From the IMG/VR virus record IMGVR_UViG_3300028835_001335, positions 1 through 49,250 of that record: a DNA stretch of 49,250 nt. One strand, given 5' to 3'. The position numbers and the translations under genes are program-made. This document shows, in pieces, positions 24,351 to 32,892 of the stretch. The notes below the pieces were generated by a model that was not told the origin of the DNA, did no database searches, and saw only the letters and a program-made list of their open reading frames with translations. Origin of the DNA: a virus. Each line of letters opens with the position of its first letter. Position 1 is the stretch's first letter.

Positions 24351-27300
24351 TTGTCCTGGAAGGGTTGGCGCGACGAGACCGGAACATGAAGCTGCGCATC
24401 GCCGATCTCGAAGCTCAGGAGGTAACGGTGGTTGGCAGTGGTACGACCGTGCCCGCCACGAATGCACAAAACCAGATGCTCATCTCTAACGCAACGCCAG
24501 CCTGGTCACTGCTGGCAGCACCATCGGCGCAGTACCAGATGCTCATCACGGGAGCAGATCCCTACACGCCGACGTGGGCCTTGCTGCACAATCACGACCA
24601 CACAGGAGATGCAGGCGACGGGGCGCAAATCTCTCACGACACTGCATTGACCGGTGTTTCCGCCGACGATCACCACAGCGAAACTCACGTACTGGCTACC
24701 ACTGGCCCCCACACCGGTGCTTTGCCATTGACAGACCTGGACTCCTATGCCGAGGGCAGGATGATTATCGGCGGGGCAGCATCGGACTGGACAGTGCTTG
24801 CTCCCCCGGCTGCTGCTGGCTATGCGCTGGTGAGTGGCGCAACCAGCTTCGCCTGGAATCAGACGCCGGCGTGGACAGGCAGGCACTCGTTTGCCGACGG
24901 CATCACATTTGCGGGCGGCGCTGGCGTCAACTCGATTGTAATACCGGATGCCCTGGTTGATGCCTTCGATATCACAAACGGGGCCGAGTTCCTGCGTCTC
25001 AATACAGCCAACGATTACTTCCTAATTGACCCCGCGGGGGCGGGAATCAATGTCGGTATCGGCATAGCGACCCCAGACCAGGAGCACGTCTACATTTACG
25101 ATGCTACAGTGGCTATAACGGAAGACTTCTATGGTCTCCGCGTCCTTCATACGGTGACCGACGCGACCAGTGCGACTGAGGCTGACGACGTGTATGGCAT
25201 CTACAACCTGATCAACATGAATGACGCTGGTGAAACCATCGGCAATCTGCGTGGAATATATGCCCTAACTATACTAGCTAACGGTAACGTAGGGGATGAT
25301 GTCGAGAACCTTGAGGGAATGCGGTCTGAGGTACAGCAGACTGGCGGCATAGTGTCAAACTACCTGAGAGCCGGTTATCTGTATGCAAACCTGGACGGTG
25401 GTGAAGTTAGCGCGGACGTAGCGGGGTTGCGCATCGCCGTAGACATAGAAGGCGCAATGACTGCCATCGGAGGAAATGTCTACGGTCTCAAAATCTGGAT
25501 GGATGTTGACGAAAATCCTGTTGGTAGTGTCTACGGGATATACCTGGACGAAGCCGATGGTTGGGACTACGGTATTTATCAGAGTGGTTCCGCTGCTAAC
25601 CGCTTTGGCGGCAACACTAGTTTCGCGGCTGGCATAGCATTCGCGGGGGCCTCTGACGCTAATGAGATCACCGTTCCCAACAACATCGCCATTGCATTGG
25701 AATTGCTAGACGCCGATGGCCTCGAATACATGCGCATCGTGAGCACCGACACACAGCCGGTCGTCGTATTCAACGAGGGCGGGGCGGACGTGGATCACCG
25801 CTGGGAGGCTGTCGGGCAGCCGAATGCGTTATTTGTACAAGGTAGTGACGGCCACATTGGCATCATGAGGATTCCAGGAACGCCGGAATTGGATATTCTG
25901 GGAAATACAATTAGACTCACGGGTAACGATAATGTAGAACTACAAATCGTATCGGTGGGAAGCAACGATGCCGACGTGGAATTGTACTGCGCGCAGGGAA
26001 CCATTGGCAGTGAGACAGCCGTAGTGAACGGAGACCCCATCGGCTCGCTCAACGCCAATGCCCACAACGGCACTGTCTACAAACGCATCGCTGACATCAC
26101 AATGGCCGTCGACGGCGCTTTCGTGGACGACATTCCAGGCAGGATAGACTTTCAGGTGTGGGATGCCGATGGTAACCGAAACTATGCGATGACGCTCAAG
26201 AGTAGCGGCTTTCTCGGCCTCGGGACGATAGTACCAGCGGCGCATCACGATGTATACGATGCTACAGTCGATACAGCAACAGCATACGTAGGCATTCGGA
26301 GTCATCACATCAAGACGGCTGGGGCGTCTGGTGAGGAGGACGACTTTTACGGACTATATTCTCATGCCGAGATGAACGATGGCGACAGTACCATGGGCCA
26401 CGTCACAGGGATTCAAGGCATTGCAAAACTCACCGCCGGTACCATTGGCGATGGACAAGAAGATCTGCGCGGAGGCAACTTCGAGGTGTGGCAGATCGGC
26501 GGAACGGCAGCCGATGCAGTTATAGGCCTCCAGGCCAAGACGAACTTGGATGCCGGCATAGTGACCGGCAGTGCATACGGTCTATACGTCAATGTAGACA
26601 TAGAATCCGAAATGACCTCCATCGGCGGGAACGTTTGCGGTGTCTACATACTCGTGGACGCAGAGCAAGACCCGGTTGGAACTGGCTACGGCCTCTACAT
26701 AGCATGTGCAACTAATATCGACTATGGCATCTATCAAGCCGGTGCAGTCAATAACTACCTGGCCGGCAGCCTCACCCTCGGCGACGACCTCGCCCTGGGC
26801 GGCAATGACATCACGAGCGTCGGTACCGTGGACGGTGTGGACGTATCTGATCACGACGCCCGCCACGAACGGGCCGGGGCCGACCAGATAGACGGCGACC
26901 ACTTGGATATAGACTATACTCCGACGAACTACACGCCAGACACATCTCCAGCAGAGGCCGCCAGTGTGGACGATCTGACGGCGCACCTGAAGGGGCTCGA
27001 CGATTGGCTGGGAAGCGAGGCTTATAGGCAGTACGCCTTTACGTTTGACGGCAAGATGAGTACAGCTGGCACAGGCTGGGCTGACATGGCAGGAGATTTT
27101 TATTACGATGACAGCAAGTATCCGACCAGCAACGCTACTTGGCGCGCCACGCTGAAGATACGTACCGGCGGCGGCCCGGAGGCGCAGATTCGATTGTACG
27201 ATATGACAGATCCGGGCATAGTGGCAACTCTGGTCACGACAAATGCCGCTTACCAGCACTTGAGCGCGTCTGTCAGTCTCGATGATGGCCACTATTATCG

Positions 27301-27367
27301 CATACTAATGCGGGAGGACACCGGCGGGAACTACGCCGACGCATTGGGAAGCTATCTCGAATGGTAA
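24347..27367 (+). CDS. Large tail fibre protein (1006 aa) with internal duplication
   Basis: A short N-terminal coiled coil (RDRNMKLRIADLEAQEV) is followed by a linker and then by two related long beta-structured regions at about residues 240-430 and 640-830. In both, YDATV leads to DFYGLR or DFYGLY, INMND or EMNDG, LE-MRSEV or LRGGNFEV, VDIE--MT-IGGNV-G and a DYGIYQ end. Such duplicated regions are usual for receptor-binding fibres. Its C-terminal 100 residues form a jelly-roll-like tip with FYYDDSKYPT and ending SYLEW. It is likely the main host-recognition fibre. Confidence 0.8.
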   Translation: MIVLEGLARRDRNMKLRIADLEAQEVTVVGSGTTVPATNAQNQMLISNATPAWSLLAAPSAQYQMLITGADPYTPTWALLHNHDHTGDAGDGAQISHDTALTGVSADDHHSETHVLATTGPHTGALPLTDLDSYAEGRMIIGGAASDWTVLAPPAAAGYALVSGATSFAWNQTPAWTGRHSFADGITFAGGAGVNSIVIPDALVDAFDITNGAEFLRLNTANDYFLIDPAGAGINVGIGIATPDQEHVYIYDATVAITEDFYGLRVLHTVTDATSATEADDVYGIYNLINMNDAGETIGNLRGIYALTILANGNVGDDVENLEGMRSEVQQTGGIVSNYLRAGYLYANLDGGEVSADVAGLRIAVDIEGAMTAIGGNVYGLKIWMDVDENPVGSVYGIYLDEADGWDYGIYQSGSAANRFGGNTSFAAGIAFAGASDANEITVPNNIAIALELLDADGLEYMRIVSTDTQPVVVFNEGGADVDHRWEAVGQPNALFVQGSDGHIGIMRIPGTPELDILGNTIRLTGNDNVELQIVSVGSNDADVELYCAQGTIGSETAVVNGDPIGSLNANAHNGTVYKRIADITMAVDGAFVDDIPGRIDFQVWDADGNRNYAMTLKSSGFLGLGTIVPAAHHDVYDATVDTATAYVGIRSHHIKTAGASGEEDDFYGLYSHAEMNDGDSTMGHVTGIQGIAKLTAGTIGDGQEDLRGGNFEVWQIGGTAADAVIGLQAKTNLDAGIVTGSAYGLYVNVDIESEMTSIGGNVCGVYILVDAEQDPVGTGYGLYIACATNIDYGIYQAGAVNNYLAGSLTLGDDLALGGNDITSVGTVDGVDVSDHDARHERAGADQIDGDHLDIDYTPTNYTPDTSPAEAASVDDLTAHLKGLDDWLGSEAYRQYAFTFDGKMSTAGTGWADMAGDFYYDDSKYPTSNATWRATLKIRTGGGPEAQIRLYDMTDPGIVATLVTTNAAYQHLSASVSLDDGHYYRILMREDTGGNYADALGSYLEW

Positions 27368-27380
27368 GGAGAAATGAGCA

Positions 27381-27608
27381 ATGAGTAATATGACGGCAAT
27401 TGAGTCAGAAATACAGCAGCGCGGAAAAGCGTTTTCGCAGGCGCTCGAACAATTGAAACGAAAATACAATTGCACCATGACCTTCGTGCCAAAATGGTTA
27501 CCCAACGTGAGCGGGACATTTGTGCTGGGCTACGACGAGCAGGTGAGAATAGGGCCTGCGCCACCCGCACCTATGCCGATAGAACCGGAGGAGGAGACAG
27601 ATGCGTAA
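27381..27608 (+). CDS. Small tail/lysis-module protein (75 aa)
   Basis: This helical N-terminal segment (QQRGKAFSQALEQLKRKY) is followed by a short beta part and an acidic Pro-rich end (PAPPAPMPIEPEEET). GGAGAAATGAGCA places a ribosome site before the ATG. It overlaps the next gene by 8 bases. It may be a fibre chaperone or linker; no family recognised. Confidence 0.65.
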   Translation: MSNMTAIESEIQQRGKAFSQALEQLKRKYNCTMTFVPKWLPNVSGTFVLGYDEQVRIGPAPPAPMPIEPEEETDA

Positions 27609-28386
27609 CTTAACACTGATAATTGCCGCCGCCGTTGTGCTACTCTTGCCCGCTGCGCCGACAAGTCCGCCATTGGAGAACAGCGGCTTCGAGGAGGGGT
27701 GGCATCTGGAGACGACGTACTGGACGCTCGAGGGCGGGCCTTTCCACAACCAGTTCATCGAGATCACTCCGCCGGTAGAGTGGACTGCTTGGTGGATAGA
27801 AGGGCCTCTTTGCGCGGGCACGCCAGACTACCGCCTGGGCCGTCCTGAAGTGCGGGTCATTGGACCAGTTCCCGATCCTACTCGCGTACGCAGTGGCGAG
27901 CAAGCAGCTAAGTTCTTTACGTTCTGGCGGTGTCATCAGGGCGGGCTGTATCAGCAGGTAGCCGTCGAGGAAGGGCGCTACTACGCTTTCAGCGTTTTTG
28001 CTCACAGTTGGTTCTCAAATTGCAGCACCAGGCCGCACGATGTGCCTTATGATTATGATTGCGTGACATTGCTTGAGCCGCCAGAACCTGAGCCAGGGGA
28101 TATCTGGGCGCAGGATTGGCTATCAGTCGGCATAGACCCGACCGGCGGCACAGACCCGCGAACCTCCACGGTTGAGTGGGGCCAGGCGCGCGAGATATAC
28201 GGCGTTTACAGCGATGAACCGCTGAGGACAGGGCGCGTCCGGGCGCAGGGGGGTATCATCACGGTATTCTTTGAATCTGAGGCAAGTCACCCGCTAAAAC
28301 ACGACGACGTCTATCTCGATGACGCTTCGCTGCGGGACGTGACGTACCAGGTGCTTTTGCCGGCGATAATGTTAGAGGGAGGTTAG
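27601..28386 (+). CDS. Secreted galactose-binding-like protein
   Basis: Residues 1-20 (MRNLTLIIAAAVVLLLPAAP) look like a signal peptide. The rest is a CBM-like beta-sandwich: LENSGFEEGW at the start, EWTAWWIEG, KFFTFWRCHQGGLYQQV and IITVFFESEASHP. It ends in YQVLLPAIML, like the C-terminal tails of Anaerolineae exoproteins. It sits between fibre and endolysin genes. A phage-encoded secreted protein here may act on the host surface, for example glycan binding or exclusion of superinfection, or may be a host-derived moron. The GGAGGAGA site is strong. Confidence 0.72.
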   Translation: MRNLTLIIAAAVVLLLPAAPTSPPLENSGFEEGWHLETTYWTLEGGPFHNQFIEITPPVEWTAWWIEGPLCAGTPDYRLGRPEVRVIGPVPDPTRVRSGEQAAKFFTFWRCHQGGLYQQVAVEEGRYYAFSVFAHSWFSNCSTRPHDVPYDYDCVTLLEPPEPEPGDIWAQDWLSVGIDPTGGTDPRTSTVEWGQAREIYGVYSDEPLRTGRVRAQGGIITVFFESEASHPLKHDDVYLDDASLRDVTYQVLLPAIMLEGG

Positions 28387-28387
28387 A

Positions 28388-29188
28388 ATGAACACAGTGC
28401 AATTGTTAGGTAGATGGTTCCAGTCTACTATTGACAAACTGAGACCATCTCAAGTACAGTCCCAGGCAACAAGCACTATTATCGAGGAACTGTTTGCAGA
28501 TTTCAACGGCGGGTTGGTGCATCTCAAAACAGAGCACGCTGAACTGGCGGCGAACGTGCTGCGGGTTGACGGCACGCCGGGGCCAGACGTGCACTGCCTC
28601 AATGAGGCTGGCGCAGATTTTGCGCTGCTGACGCTGGAGGGCCGGGCTTACTTTGAAGTGCTAGGGCAATCTGTCATGCTCTATTCTCAGCGCGATCCGC
28701 GCTGGCGCAATCTCATCTATGCTGGAGGTCTCACCTTTGCCGCTGCCGGTTGCTATGTCACTGCCGTTGCAATGATACTCAGCCTGGCGGGCTATGGTGA
28801 TGAACCGCCGATAGTGGCCGCCAAGCTGCGCGAGGCCGGTTGTTTCTCTGGCGCACTGCTAACGCGGCCAGACGGAATACCGGCCGCCTATCCAACTATG
28901 CGCTATGACGGCGCAGTGCTATGGCACAAGGTGGCGGCGGACTTGGAGAAGTTCAAGGCTGAACTGAGCAAGGGGCCGGTGATAATTGAGGTTGACTTCG
29001 TTCCTCCCACGGCCAAATTCAACCAACACTTCGTTGTTGCCGAGCGCCTTACATCAGACGGTAACGACCTGGTCATAGCCGATCCGTGGGATGGGACACG
29101 AACGAAACTCCTAGAACGGTACGCTAAAGACAGTTGGGATTTAGGCAGGGCCTTGTATGGCATGCGACTCTTGCGAGTCAAAACTTGA
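28388..29188 (+). CDS. Endolysin, C39-like peptidase
   Basis: The 266-aa protein has an N-terminal 90-residue segment of unknown role and then a papain-fold C39-like peptidase. YSQRDPRWRNL starts at 99, the catalytic Cys 122 is in AAAGCYVTAVAM, His 214 is in NQHFVVAE, and Asp 232 is in VIADPWDG. It would cut peptides in peptidoglycan at the end of infection. The holin is close downstream, separated by the HNH gene. It has no signal peptide, which fits holin-dependent release. Its stop lies within the -35 of the next promoter. Confidence 0.85.
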   Translation: MNTVQLLGRWFQSTIDKLRPSQVQSQATSTIIEELFADFNGGLVHLKTEHAELAANVLRVDGTPGPDVHCLNEAGADFALLTLEGRAYFEVLGQSVMLYSQRDPRWRNLIYAGGLTFAAAGCYVTAVAMILSLAGYGDEPPIVAAKLREAGCFSGALLTRPDGIPAAYPTMRYDGAVLWHKVAADLEKFKAELSKGPVIIEVDFVPPTAKFNQHFVVAERLTSDGNDLVIADPWDGTRTKLLERYAKDSWDLGRALYGMRLLRVKT

Positions 29189-29212
29189 CAATAAATGAGA
29201 CCATAGTATAAT
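29185..29212 (+). promoter_or_regulatory. Promoter of the HNH insert
   Basis: TTGACA (29185-29190), a 16-nt spacer and TATAAT (29207-29212). The -35 overlaps the endolysin stop. The expected start is 29218-29219, directly at arm A1 of leader 3. It gives the HNH gene and perhaps holin an independent transcript. Confidence 0.87.
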
Positions 29213-29216
29213 ATAG

Positions 29217-29315
29217 TTGTCGGGACAACCTAGTCCAAAGCGGGTTTTTGCTTTCATGGCCCCCAAAGGTTAATGGATGTTGTCCCGACAAACAACACCG
29301 CTGCCTGCGGGGGCC
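29217..29315 (+). promoter_or_regulatory. Interleaved-repeat (pseudoknot/attenuator) leader 3
   Basis: A1 (29217-29229) is an exact 13-nt complement of A2 (29279-29291). B1 (29258-29264) is an exact 7-nt complement of B2 (29309-29315), followed by a TCTCTCTTTT tract. Order A1-B1-A2-B2 is interleaved. Between A1 and B1 a small AAAGC/GCTTT hairpin holds a GCGGG plus five-T element, comparable to that in leader 1. The design is identical to leaders 1 and 2 although no arm sequence is shared. The HNH start (GTG 29333) follows 18 bases later. Confidence 0.7.
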
Positions 29316-29332
29316 TCTCTTTTGGAGTTGCA

Positions 29333-30097
29333 GTGTCTAAAAGCAGACAAAGCTATGCAGGGGCTAATAATCCCAATTGGCGTGGTGGAAGAACTATTCC
29401 GGTTAAGACAATTTGTGTGATTTGTGGTGAGGTATTTGAATCTCCTGCGCAATATGTACGCCTGACTTGCTCTCCGGTGTGCCTTGCAGAATACTGGTTA
29501 CAACACAGATCCGGTGAGAATAATCCGAATTGGCATGGAGGTAAGTGCAAGAGATTATCAGGAAGAGATACCAGATTCAAGCCAAGGTTCATTATTGAAC
29601 ATGAATGGTTAATGGAACAATATCATACGAATCATCTCAGCACACCAGAAATAGCAGAACTGATGGGCTGTTCGGGCAGTACAATTGAGAGGTGGATGAG
29701 GAAATACGATATACCATTCCGTTCATTATCAGAGGGCAAAAAGTTAAAATGGAAACAGCCAGGTTGTAAGGCTCGTAATTTCTGGGGAAGCAACAATCCG
29801 AATTGGCATGGAGGAAAGTCTTTTGAGCCCTACCCGGCAATCTTCAACGCATCTTTCAAGCGCAAAATAAGACAACGCGATGAGTACAAGTGTATTATTT
29901 GCAAGAGATACGGTATATATGTTCATCATATAGACTATGACAAGCAGAATACCATACCAGAGAATTGTATCACGCTATGCACAAGTTGCCATAGTGTTAC
30001 TAATTTTAATCGTGAATATTGGGAGATGATATTGATGGAATTACTGAAAGCGCACCTCGACCCAGATACCGTAGACGCCTCGCTGAGGATAGGATAA
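29333..30097 (+). CDS. HNH homing-type endonuclease with NUMOD3-like motifs
   Basis: I chose GTG 29333 because GGAG ends 5 nt before it and leader 3 fills the sequence upstream. An ATG at 29273 would translate through the leader. The 254-aa protein has three NNPNW-GG motifs (NUMOD3-like). A CVICG...CSPVC zinc pair lies between the first and second. An HTH follows (STPEIAELMGCSGSTIERWM), then the HNH domain CIICKRYGIYVHHIDYD with CTSCH. Composition is more AT-rich than the neighbours, indicating transfer. It interrupts the lysis cassette. Confidence 0.87.
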   Translation: MSKSRQSYAGANNPNWRGGRTIPVKTICVICGEVFESPAQYVRLTCSPVCLAEYWLQHRSGENNPNWHGGKCKRLSGRDTRFKPRFIIEHEWLMEQYHTNHLSTPEIAELMGCSGSTIERWMRKYDIPFRSLSEGKKLKWKQPGCKARNFWGSNNPNWHGGKSFEPYPAIFNASFKRKIRQRDEYKCIICKRYGIYVHHIDYDKQNTIPENCITLCTSCHSVTNFNREYWEMILMELLKAHLDPDTVDASLRIG

Positions 30098-30324
30098 TGA
30101 CATCGACGCCGAAACTGCGAGCCGCCGAGGACAGTTGGGAGCAATGGCAGATCTTTGTGCTCAAAGAACTGGAGCGGCTCAACACGAACTACGAAGCACT
30201 GAGAAAAGAGACCGGTAAAATCCATACCGAGGTAGCGACGCTCAAGGTCAAGGCGGGCATGTGGGGGGCCGTGGGCGCTGCTATCCCGGTGCTGTTGATG
30301 CTGGCCGTGCAGCTATTACGATGA
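30097..30324 (+). CDS. Holin, XhlA-like
   Basis: The ATG overlaps the HNH stop (TAATG). Residues 15-50 form an amphipathic coiled coil (QIFVLKELERLNTNYEALRK) and residues 53-74 form one transmembrane helix (MWGAVGAAIPVLLMLAVQLL) at the C-terminus. This is the usual build of XhlA/hemolysin-type holins. It would permeabilise the membrane and let the endolysin out. Confidence 0.8.
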   Translation: MTSTPKLRAAEDSWEQWQIFVLKELERLNTNYEALRKETGKIHTEVATLKVKAGMWGAVGAAIPVLLMLAVQLLR

Positions 30325-30770
30325 TTGCCCTTCACGCTTGTCTCGTCACGGGCCTGGCCGCCGGGCCCTGTCTCGCGGCTCTACCGCCTCAATCACCGGA
30401 CTGGGCCACGCCACGCTGGGTCTACGACGCCGCCGGGATAGTGGCCGGCGAGACCGTGCACGACTGCAGCGAGTGCGACGAGTGGATTGCGTGCACCGTC
30501 GTCGGCGATGTTACATTGCGCAACTATCACCCGTGGCGGCTGCGGCCTGGCCGCTGGCACGGGTGGCGGCGACCAGGGGAGCAGCACCTCGAGGCGGTGA
30601 GGGATGCGCTGATGGGCGGCTGTACCGATACGCCCGTATGCGCCTATCTCGGTTCGGCCTCAGACTACCTCGGAAGATGGCGTTTCGGGCTGGCGAGGGA
30701 AAGACCCGCGCTCGTCATCGGCAATAGTCGCGGTGCTATTGTCTGCATCGCGCCACTCGATGATGACTGA
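30321..30770 (+). CDS. Exported Cys-rich small protein (149 aa)
   Basis: It overlaps the holin by four bases. Residues 1-20 (MIALHACLVTGLAAGPCLAA) look like a signal peptide. The mature part has several Cys (CSECDEWIAC, CTDTPVC) and a Trp-rich patch (HPWRLRPGRWHGWRRPG). Similar exported proteins occur at the ends of lysis cassettes in other phages. It could be a spanin-like or host-surface protein, but no family is recognised. The last 111 bases overlap the leftward gene at 30660-30893. Confidence 0.68.
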   Translation: MIALHACLVTGLAAGPCLAALPPQSPDWATPRWVYDAAGIVAGETVHDCSECDEWIACTVVGDVTLRNYHPWRLRPGRWHGWRRPGEQHLEAVRDALMGGCTDTPVCAYLGSASDYLGRWRFGLARERPALVIGNSRGAIVCIAPLDDD

Positions 30771-30893
30771 TTTCCCTTCGTGCTCGAATTCGTCACGGTG
30801 CGGGCCTTCGTGGCCCGCCTCTAGCATGCAACAAAAACTGTCACCGCCAAGCAAGTCCAGAATATCGCTACACTCAATCTTGCTTTTTCCCAC
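30660..30893 (-). CDS. Small Cys/His protein (77 aa)
   Basis: GTG start after a GGAGG site. The N-terminal 55 residues contain FCCMLEAGHEGPHRDEFE and VIIEWRDAD, a known pattern of small phage proteins with an L-x-x-GH-x-GPH core, probably zinc-binding. The last 30 residues coincide with the tail end of the opposite gene and look less conserved. It is the last gene of the leftward transcription unit. Confidence 0.72.
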   Translation of the reverse strand: MGKSKIECSDILDLLGGDSFCCMLEAGHEGPHRDEFEHEGKSVIIEWRDADNSTATIADDERGSFPRQPETPSSEVV

Positions 30894-30956
30894 TTTTTAC
30901 CTCCGCCCCTATCGCCTTCTAAGAATCGCGATGTGCTAGGATACCTTAATACGCCA

Positions 30957-31199
30957 TTAAAGTATCTCACCCTTATCTGTCTCTTTCGTGCTCACGGCCT
31001 GAGTAGATTGAACCTCAATCTCCAGCAGTGCGCGGTCGATGTAGGCCAGATTTCGCCTGACTAAAACTTGGAGATGGCGCACACCTGTCATGCTGTGCTT
31101 GGAATAACAGCGGTTTGTCACATCTTTGTATATGCTATAGAAACACTCCTCAATCTCTTCCCGAATTTCGTCGTTGGTCATTTCGCCTAATTTCGTCAT
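30957..31199 (-). CDS. Small helical protein (80 aa)
   Basis: GGGAGGTGTGTAA precedes the ATG. The product is mostly helical and charged: TNDEIREEIEECFYSIYKDV and NLAYIDRALLEIEVQ. It is translationally coupled to the upstream membrane protein through an ATGA overlap. No family is recognised. Confidence 0.7.
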   Translation of the reverse strand: MTKLGEMTNDEIREEIEECFYSIYKDVTNRCYSKHSMTGVRHLQVLVRRNLAYIDRALLEIEVQSTQAVSTKETDKGEIL

Positions 31200-31645
31200 T
31201 TACACACCTCCCATTTTTCACGTGCGACGCGCTTTACCCAATAGTCAGAGCCGCCGCGCTCGAAGTATCCCGTGGTGATCTCGTCGCCGAATTGCAGTAT
31301 AGCACCAACCAGGCCGGTGATCGGATCGACACAAGTATACAACCGCTCGACTTCGCTCCCACCGCAGAATTTTGCCGCTGTCATACACTGGCCTTGCGCT
31401 AGCAGCCAATACAGCCTCTCCACCTCGCCATTATGCTCGGCAGCGTGGGTGCTGATACTGAGCCCGCGCGGCACGTTCACCTGGTCGGGGCGCAGCCAGT
31501 CTATGCTAACTGCTGCCTGGCGAACTGTGGCACTAGTAACCGGTAGAGTACTGGCACTGCCTAGCATGACGAGAGCGAGGACACCGGCGAGTATCATCAT
31601 GCAGAATATCAATACCATAGTTCCTAATGAATTTATTCTCGTCAT
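31196..31645 (-). CDS. Membrane-anchored protein (149 aa)
   Basis: I use the ATG at 31645 because AGAGGAG precedes it at 7 nt; the ATG at 31675 has no site. Residues 8-30 are a transmembrane helix or signal anchor (MVLIFCMMILAGVLALVML). A soluble part of about 115 residues follows with KFCGGSEVERLYTCVDPITG and FERGGSDYWVKRVA. It has no recognised family, but two cysteine-containing loops suggest a disulfide-bonded exterior domain. It overlaps both neighbouring genes. Confidence 0.68.
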   Translation of the reverse strand: MTRINSLGTMVLIFCMMILAGVLALVMLGSASTLPVTSATVRQAAVSIDWLRPDQVNVPRGLSISTHAAEHNGEVERLYWLLAQGQCMTAAKFCGGSEVERLYTCVDPITGLVGAILQFGDEITTGYFERGGSDYWVKRVAREKWEVCK

Positions 31646-31646
31646 C

Positions 31647-31820
31647 TTATGCTCCTCTCTTAAAATTTGAATCATCCGGATGCTGCGTGGGCGGTTCGCA
31701 CCGCCGCTCCCGCCTGACGACCTTAGCGTTGGCCAGCGTCACGACGGCCAGCCACGTCAGGCCGAAGGCAACGAAGATGATCACGCCGATGAAAACGATT
31801 GATACGATCGCATCTATCAT
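31647..31820 (-). CDS. Single-helix membrane peptide (57 aa)
   Basis: GGAGG lies 8 nt before the ATG. Residues 4-33 form a strongly hydrophobic helix (IVSIVFIGVIIFVAFGL), and the rest is basic then polar (VVRRERRCEPP). It overlaps the next start (ATAAGATG). It belongs to the group of tiny one-helix proteins scattered through the leftward array. Confidence 0.65.
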   Translation of the reverse strand: MIDAIVSIVFIGVIIFVAFGLTWLAVVTLANAKVVRRERRCEPPTQHPDDSNFKRGA

Positions 31821-31821
31821 T

Positions 31822-32070
31822 TTACAGACCTCCTATTTCGTCTAGCCACTCAAATAACCTTCCATCCACGCAGGCCAGTTTGATTAGACTAGCATGCTCC
31901 TGCCACGTCTCGCCGGCGTCCTGGCCTAGCACCAGCGCCAGTTGCTCTACGTCGAATTCACGAAATATTCCATCGCCCTTTTCCGGCATCCATTCTAGCG
32001 CCAGATAGCGGGTGTGGTGGCGCAGCGCCCAGATGCCCGGCCCGCCGGTTTGCTCTGGTGTTAGGAACAT
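31822..32070 (-). CDS. Small hypothetical protein (82 aa)
   Basis: Start ATG 32070 has GGAGTTCCCAA upstream and lies within the 3' end of the DUF5131 gene. The product has an N-terminal part TPEQTGGPGIWALRHH and a helical acidic part (QLALVLGQDAGETWQEHASL). The TGGPG-x-W-x-LRH start reminds me of small phage proteins following DUF5131, but I cannot assign a function. Confidence 0.6.
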   Translation of the reverse strand: MFLTPEQTGGPGIWALRHHTRYLALEWMPEKGDGIFREFDVEQLALVLGQDAGETWQEHASLIKLACVDGRLFEWLDEIGGL

Positions 32071-32882
32071 TTTGGGAACTCCTGCCAGGTGCGACCGTCG
32101 AGCAGGTGGCCGGCGGCATGCTTGCCAATAGCAAACGAGATCGTACCATCCTCCCAAGTGTATTCTCGTGTATTGCCTGGTACTAGCTCGTTGGATTGAT
32201 CGACGGGTTGCCAGTGTCCCCACTGCTTCATAAAGTAGGCAATCCCATTCTCCTGGCAAAAGTCCCGCGTTACCCTGTGCCAATCAGGATGTGACGGCCT
32301 CGCGCCCGGCCCCGACTCACCCCCAGATATAATTTGCGACACGAACTCCCAACCCGTCCAGTCCACGGGGCCGAGGGCAGGTTCGTAAGAGACGTATTTG
32401 ACGGCGGCGGGGCATTGGCGCAGATACTCGCGCCGCTCGTCCGCTGTGGCCTGGTTCTCGACGCTGACGCCGAGGTGGACGTTGGGCAAGGGTCTAACGC
32501 CAAATTCGTGGTCGGCGATATACGTCTTAATGAGTCGCAGCATCCGCCCAGGTCGTTTTGTGAGTATCTGAAAGGTGTGCTGTGGGCATTCTCTCATCAC
32601 CCGCCAGACTTCACAAACAAACCAGGGAGGTATGCCTTTATGGAATAAGTCAGACATACTACAGGGAAAAACCCGACGCGGCTTCCTCCACCGCAACGGC
32701 TGCTCCAGTCGCTCGGGGCGCAGTGTTACGTCAAATTCGCGCGGCTCTTTGGGATAGCCATACCTGCCCGCCAACCTGTGGGCCATGCGCTTAGCGTAGC
32801 AGTTGCGGCAGCCCTCGCTCACTGGCGTGCATCCGGTTACAGGATTCCAAACTTCGTCAGTCCATTCTATTTTACTTGGCAT
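32061..32882 (-). CDS. DUF5131 (phage Gp37/Gp68) family protein
   Basis: The 273-aa protein opens with KIEWTDEVWNPVTGC and continues CTPVSEGCRNCYA, giving a Cys-x5-Cys-x2-Cys cluster typical of DUF5131. It then shows FPCSMSDLFH, ILTKRPGRM, VHLGVSVENQ and ISGGESGPGARP, in the usual order. The family is related to radical-SAM-like TIM barrels and is frequent in phages and mobile elements. Its reaction is not established. It is complete and of usual length, in the operon with RusA. Confidence 0.93.
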   Translation of the reverse strand: MPSKIEWTDEVWNPVTGCTPVSEGCRNCYAKRMAHRLAGRYGYPKEPREFDVTLRPERLEQPLRWRKPRRVFPCSMSDLFHKGIPPWFVCEVWRVMRECPQHTFQILTKRPGRMLRLIKTYIADHEFGVRPLPNVHLGVSVENQATADERREYLRQCPAAVKYVSYEPALGPVDWTGWEFVSQIISGGESGPGARPSHPDWHRVTRDFCQENGIAYFMKQWGHWQPVDQSNELVPGNTREYTWEDGTISFAIGKHAAGHLLDGRTWQEFPKCS

Positions 32883-32892
32883 ATCAATTCTC

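Noticed and set aside
29273-29335. Longer HNH protein starting at ATG 29273
   Set aside because: The ATG lies within leader 3 and has no ribosome site; GTG 29333 has GGAG at good distance.
31272-31670. Rightward frames in the leftward array (for example 31272-31670, 41306-41761, 46754-47338)
   Set aside because: They oppose well supported coupled genes with Shine-Dalgarno sites and show compositions typical of antisense shadows.
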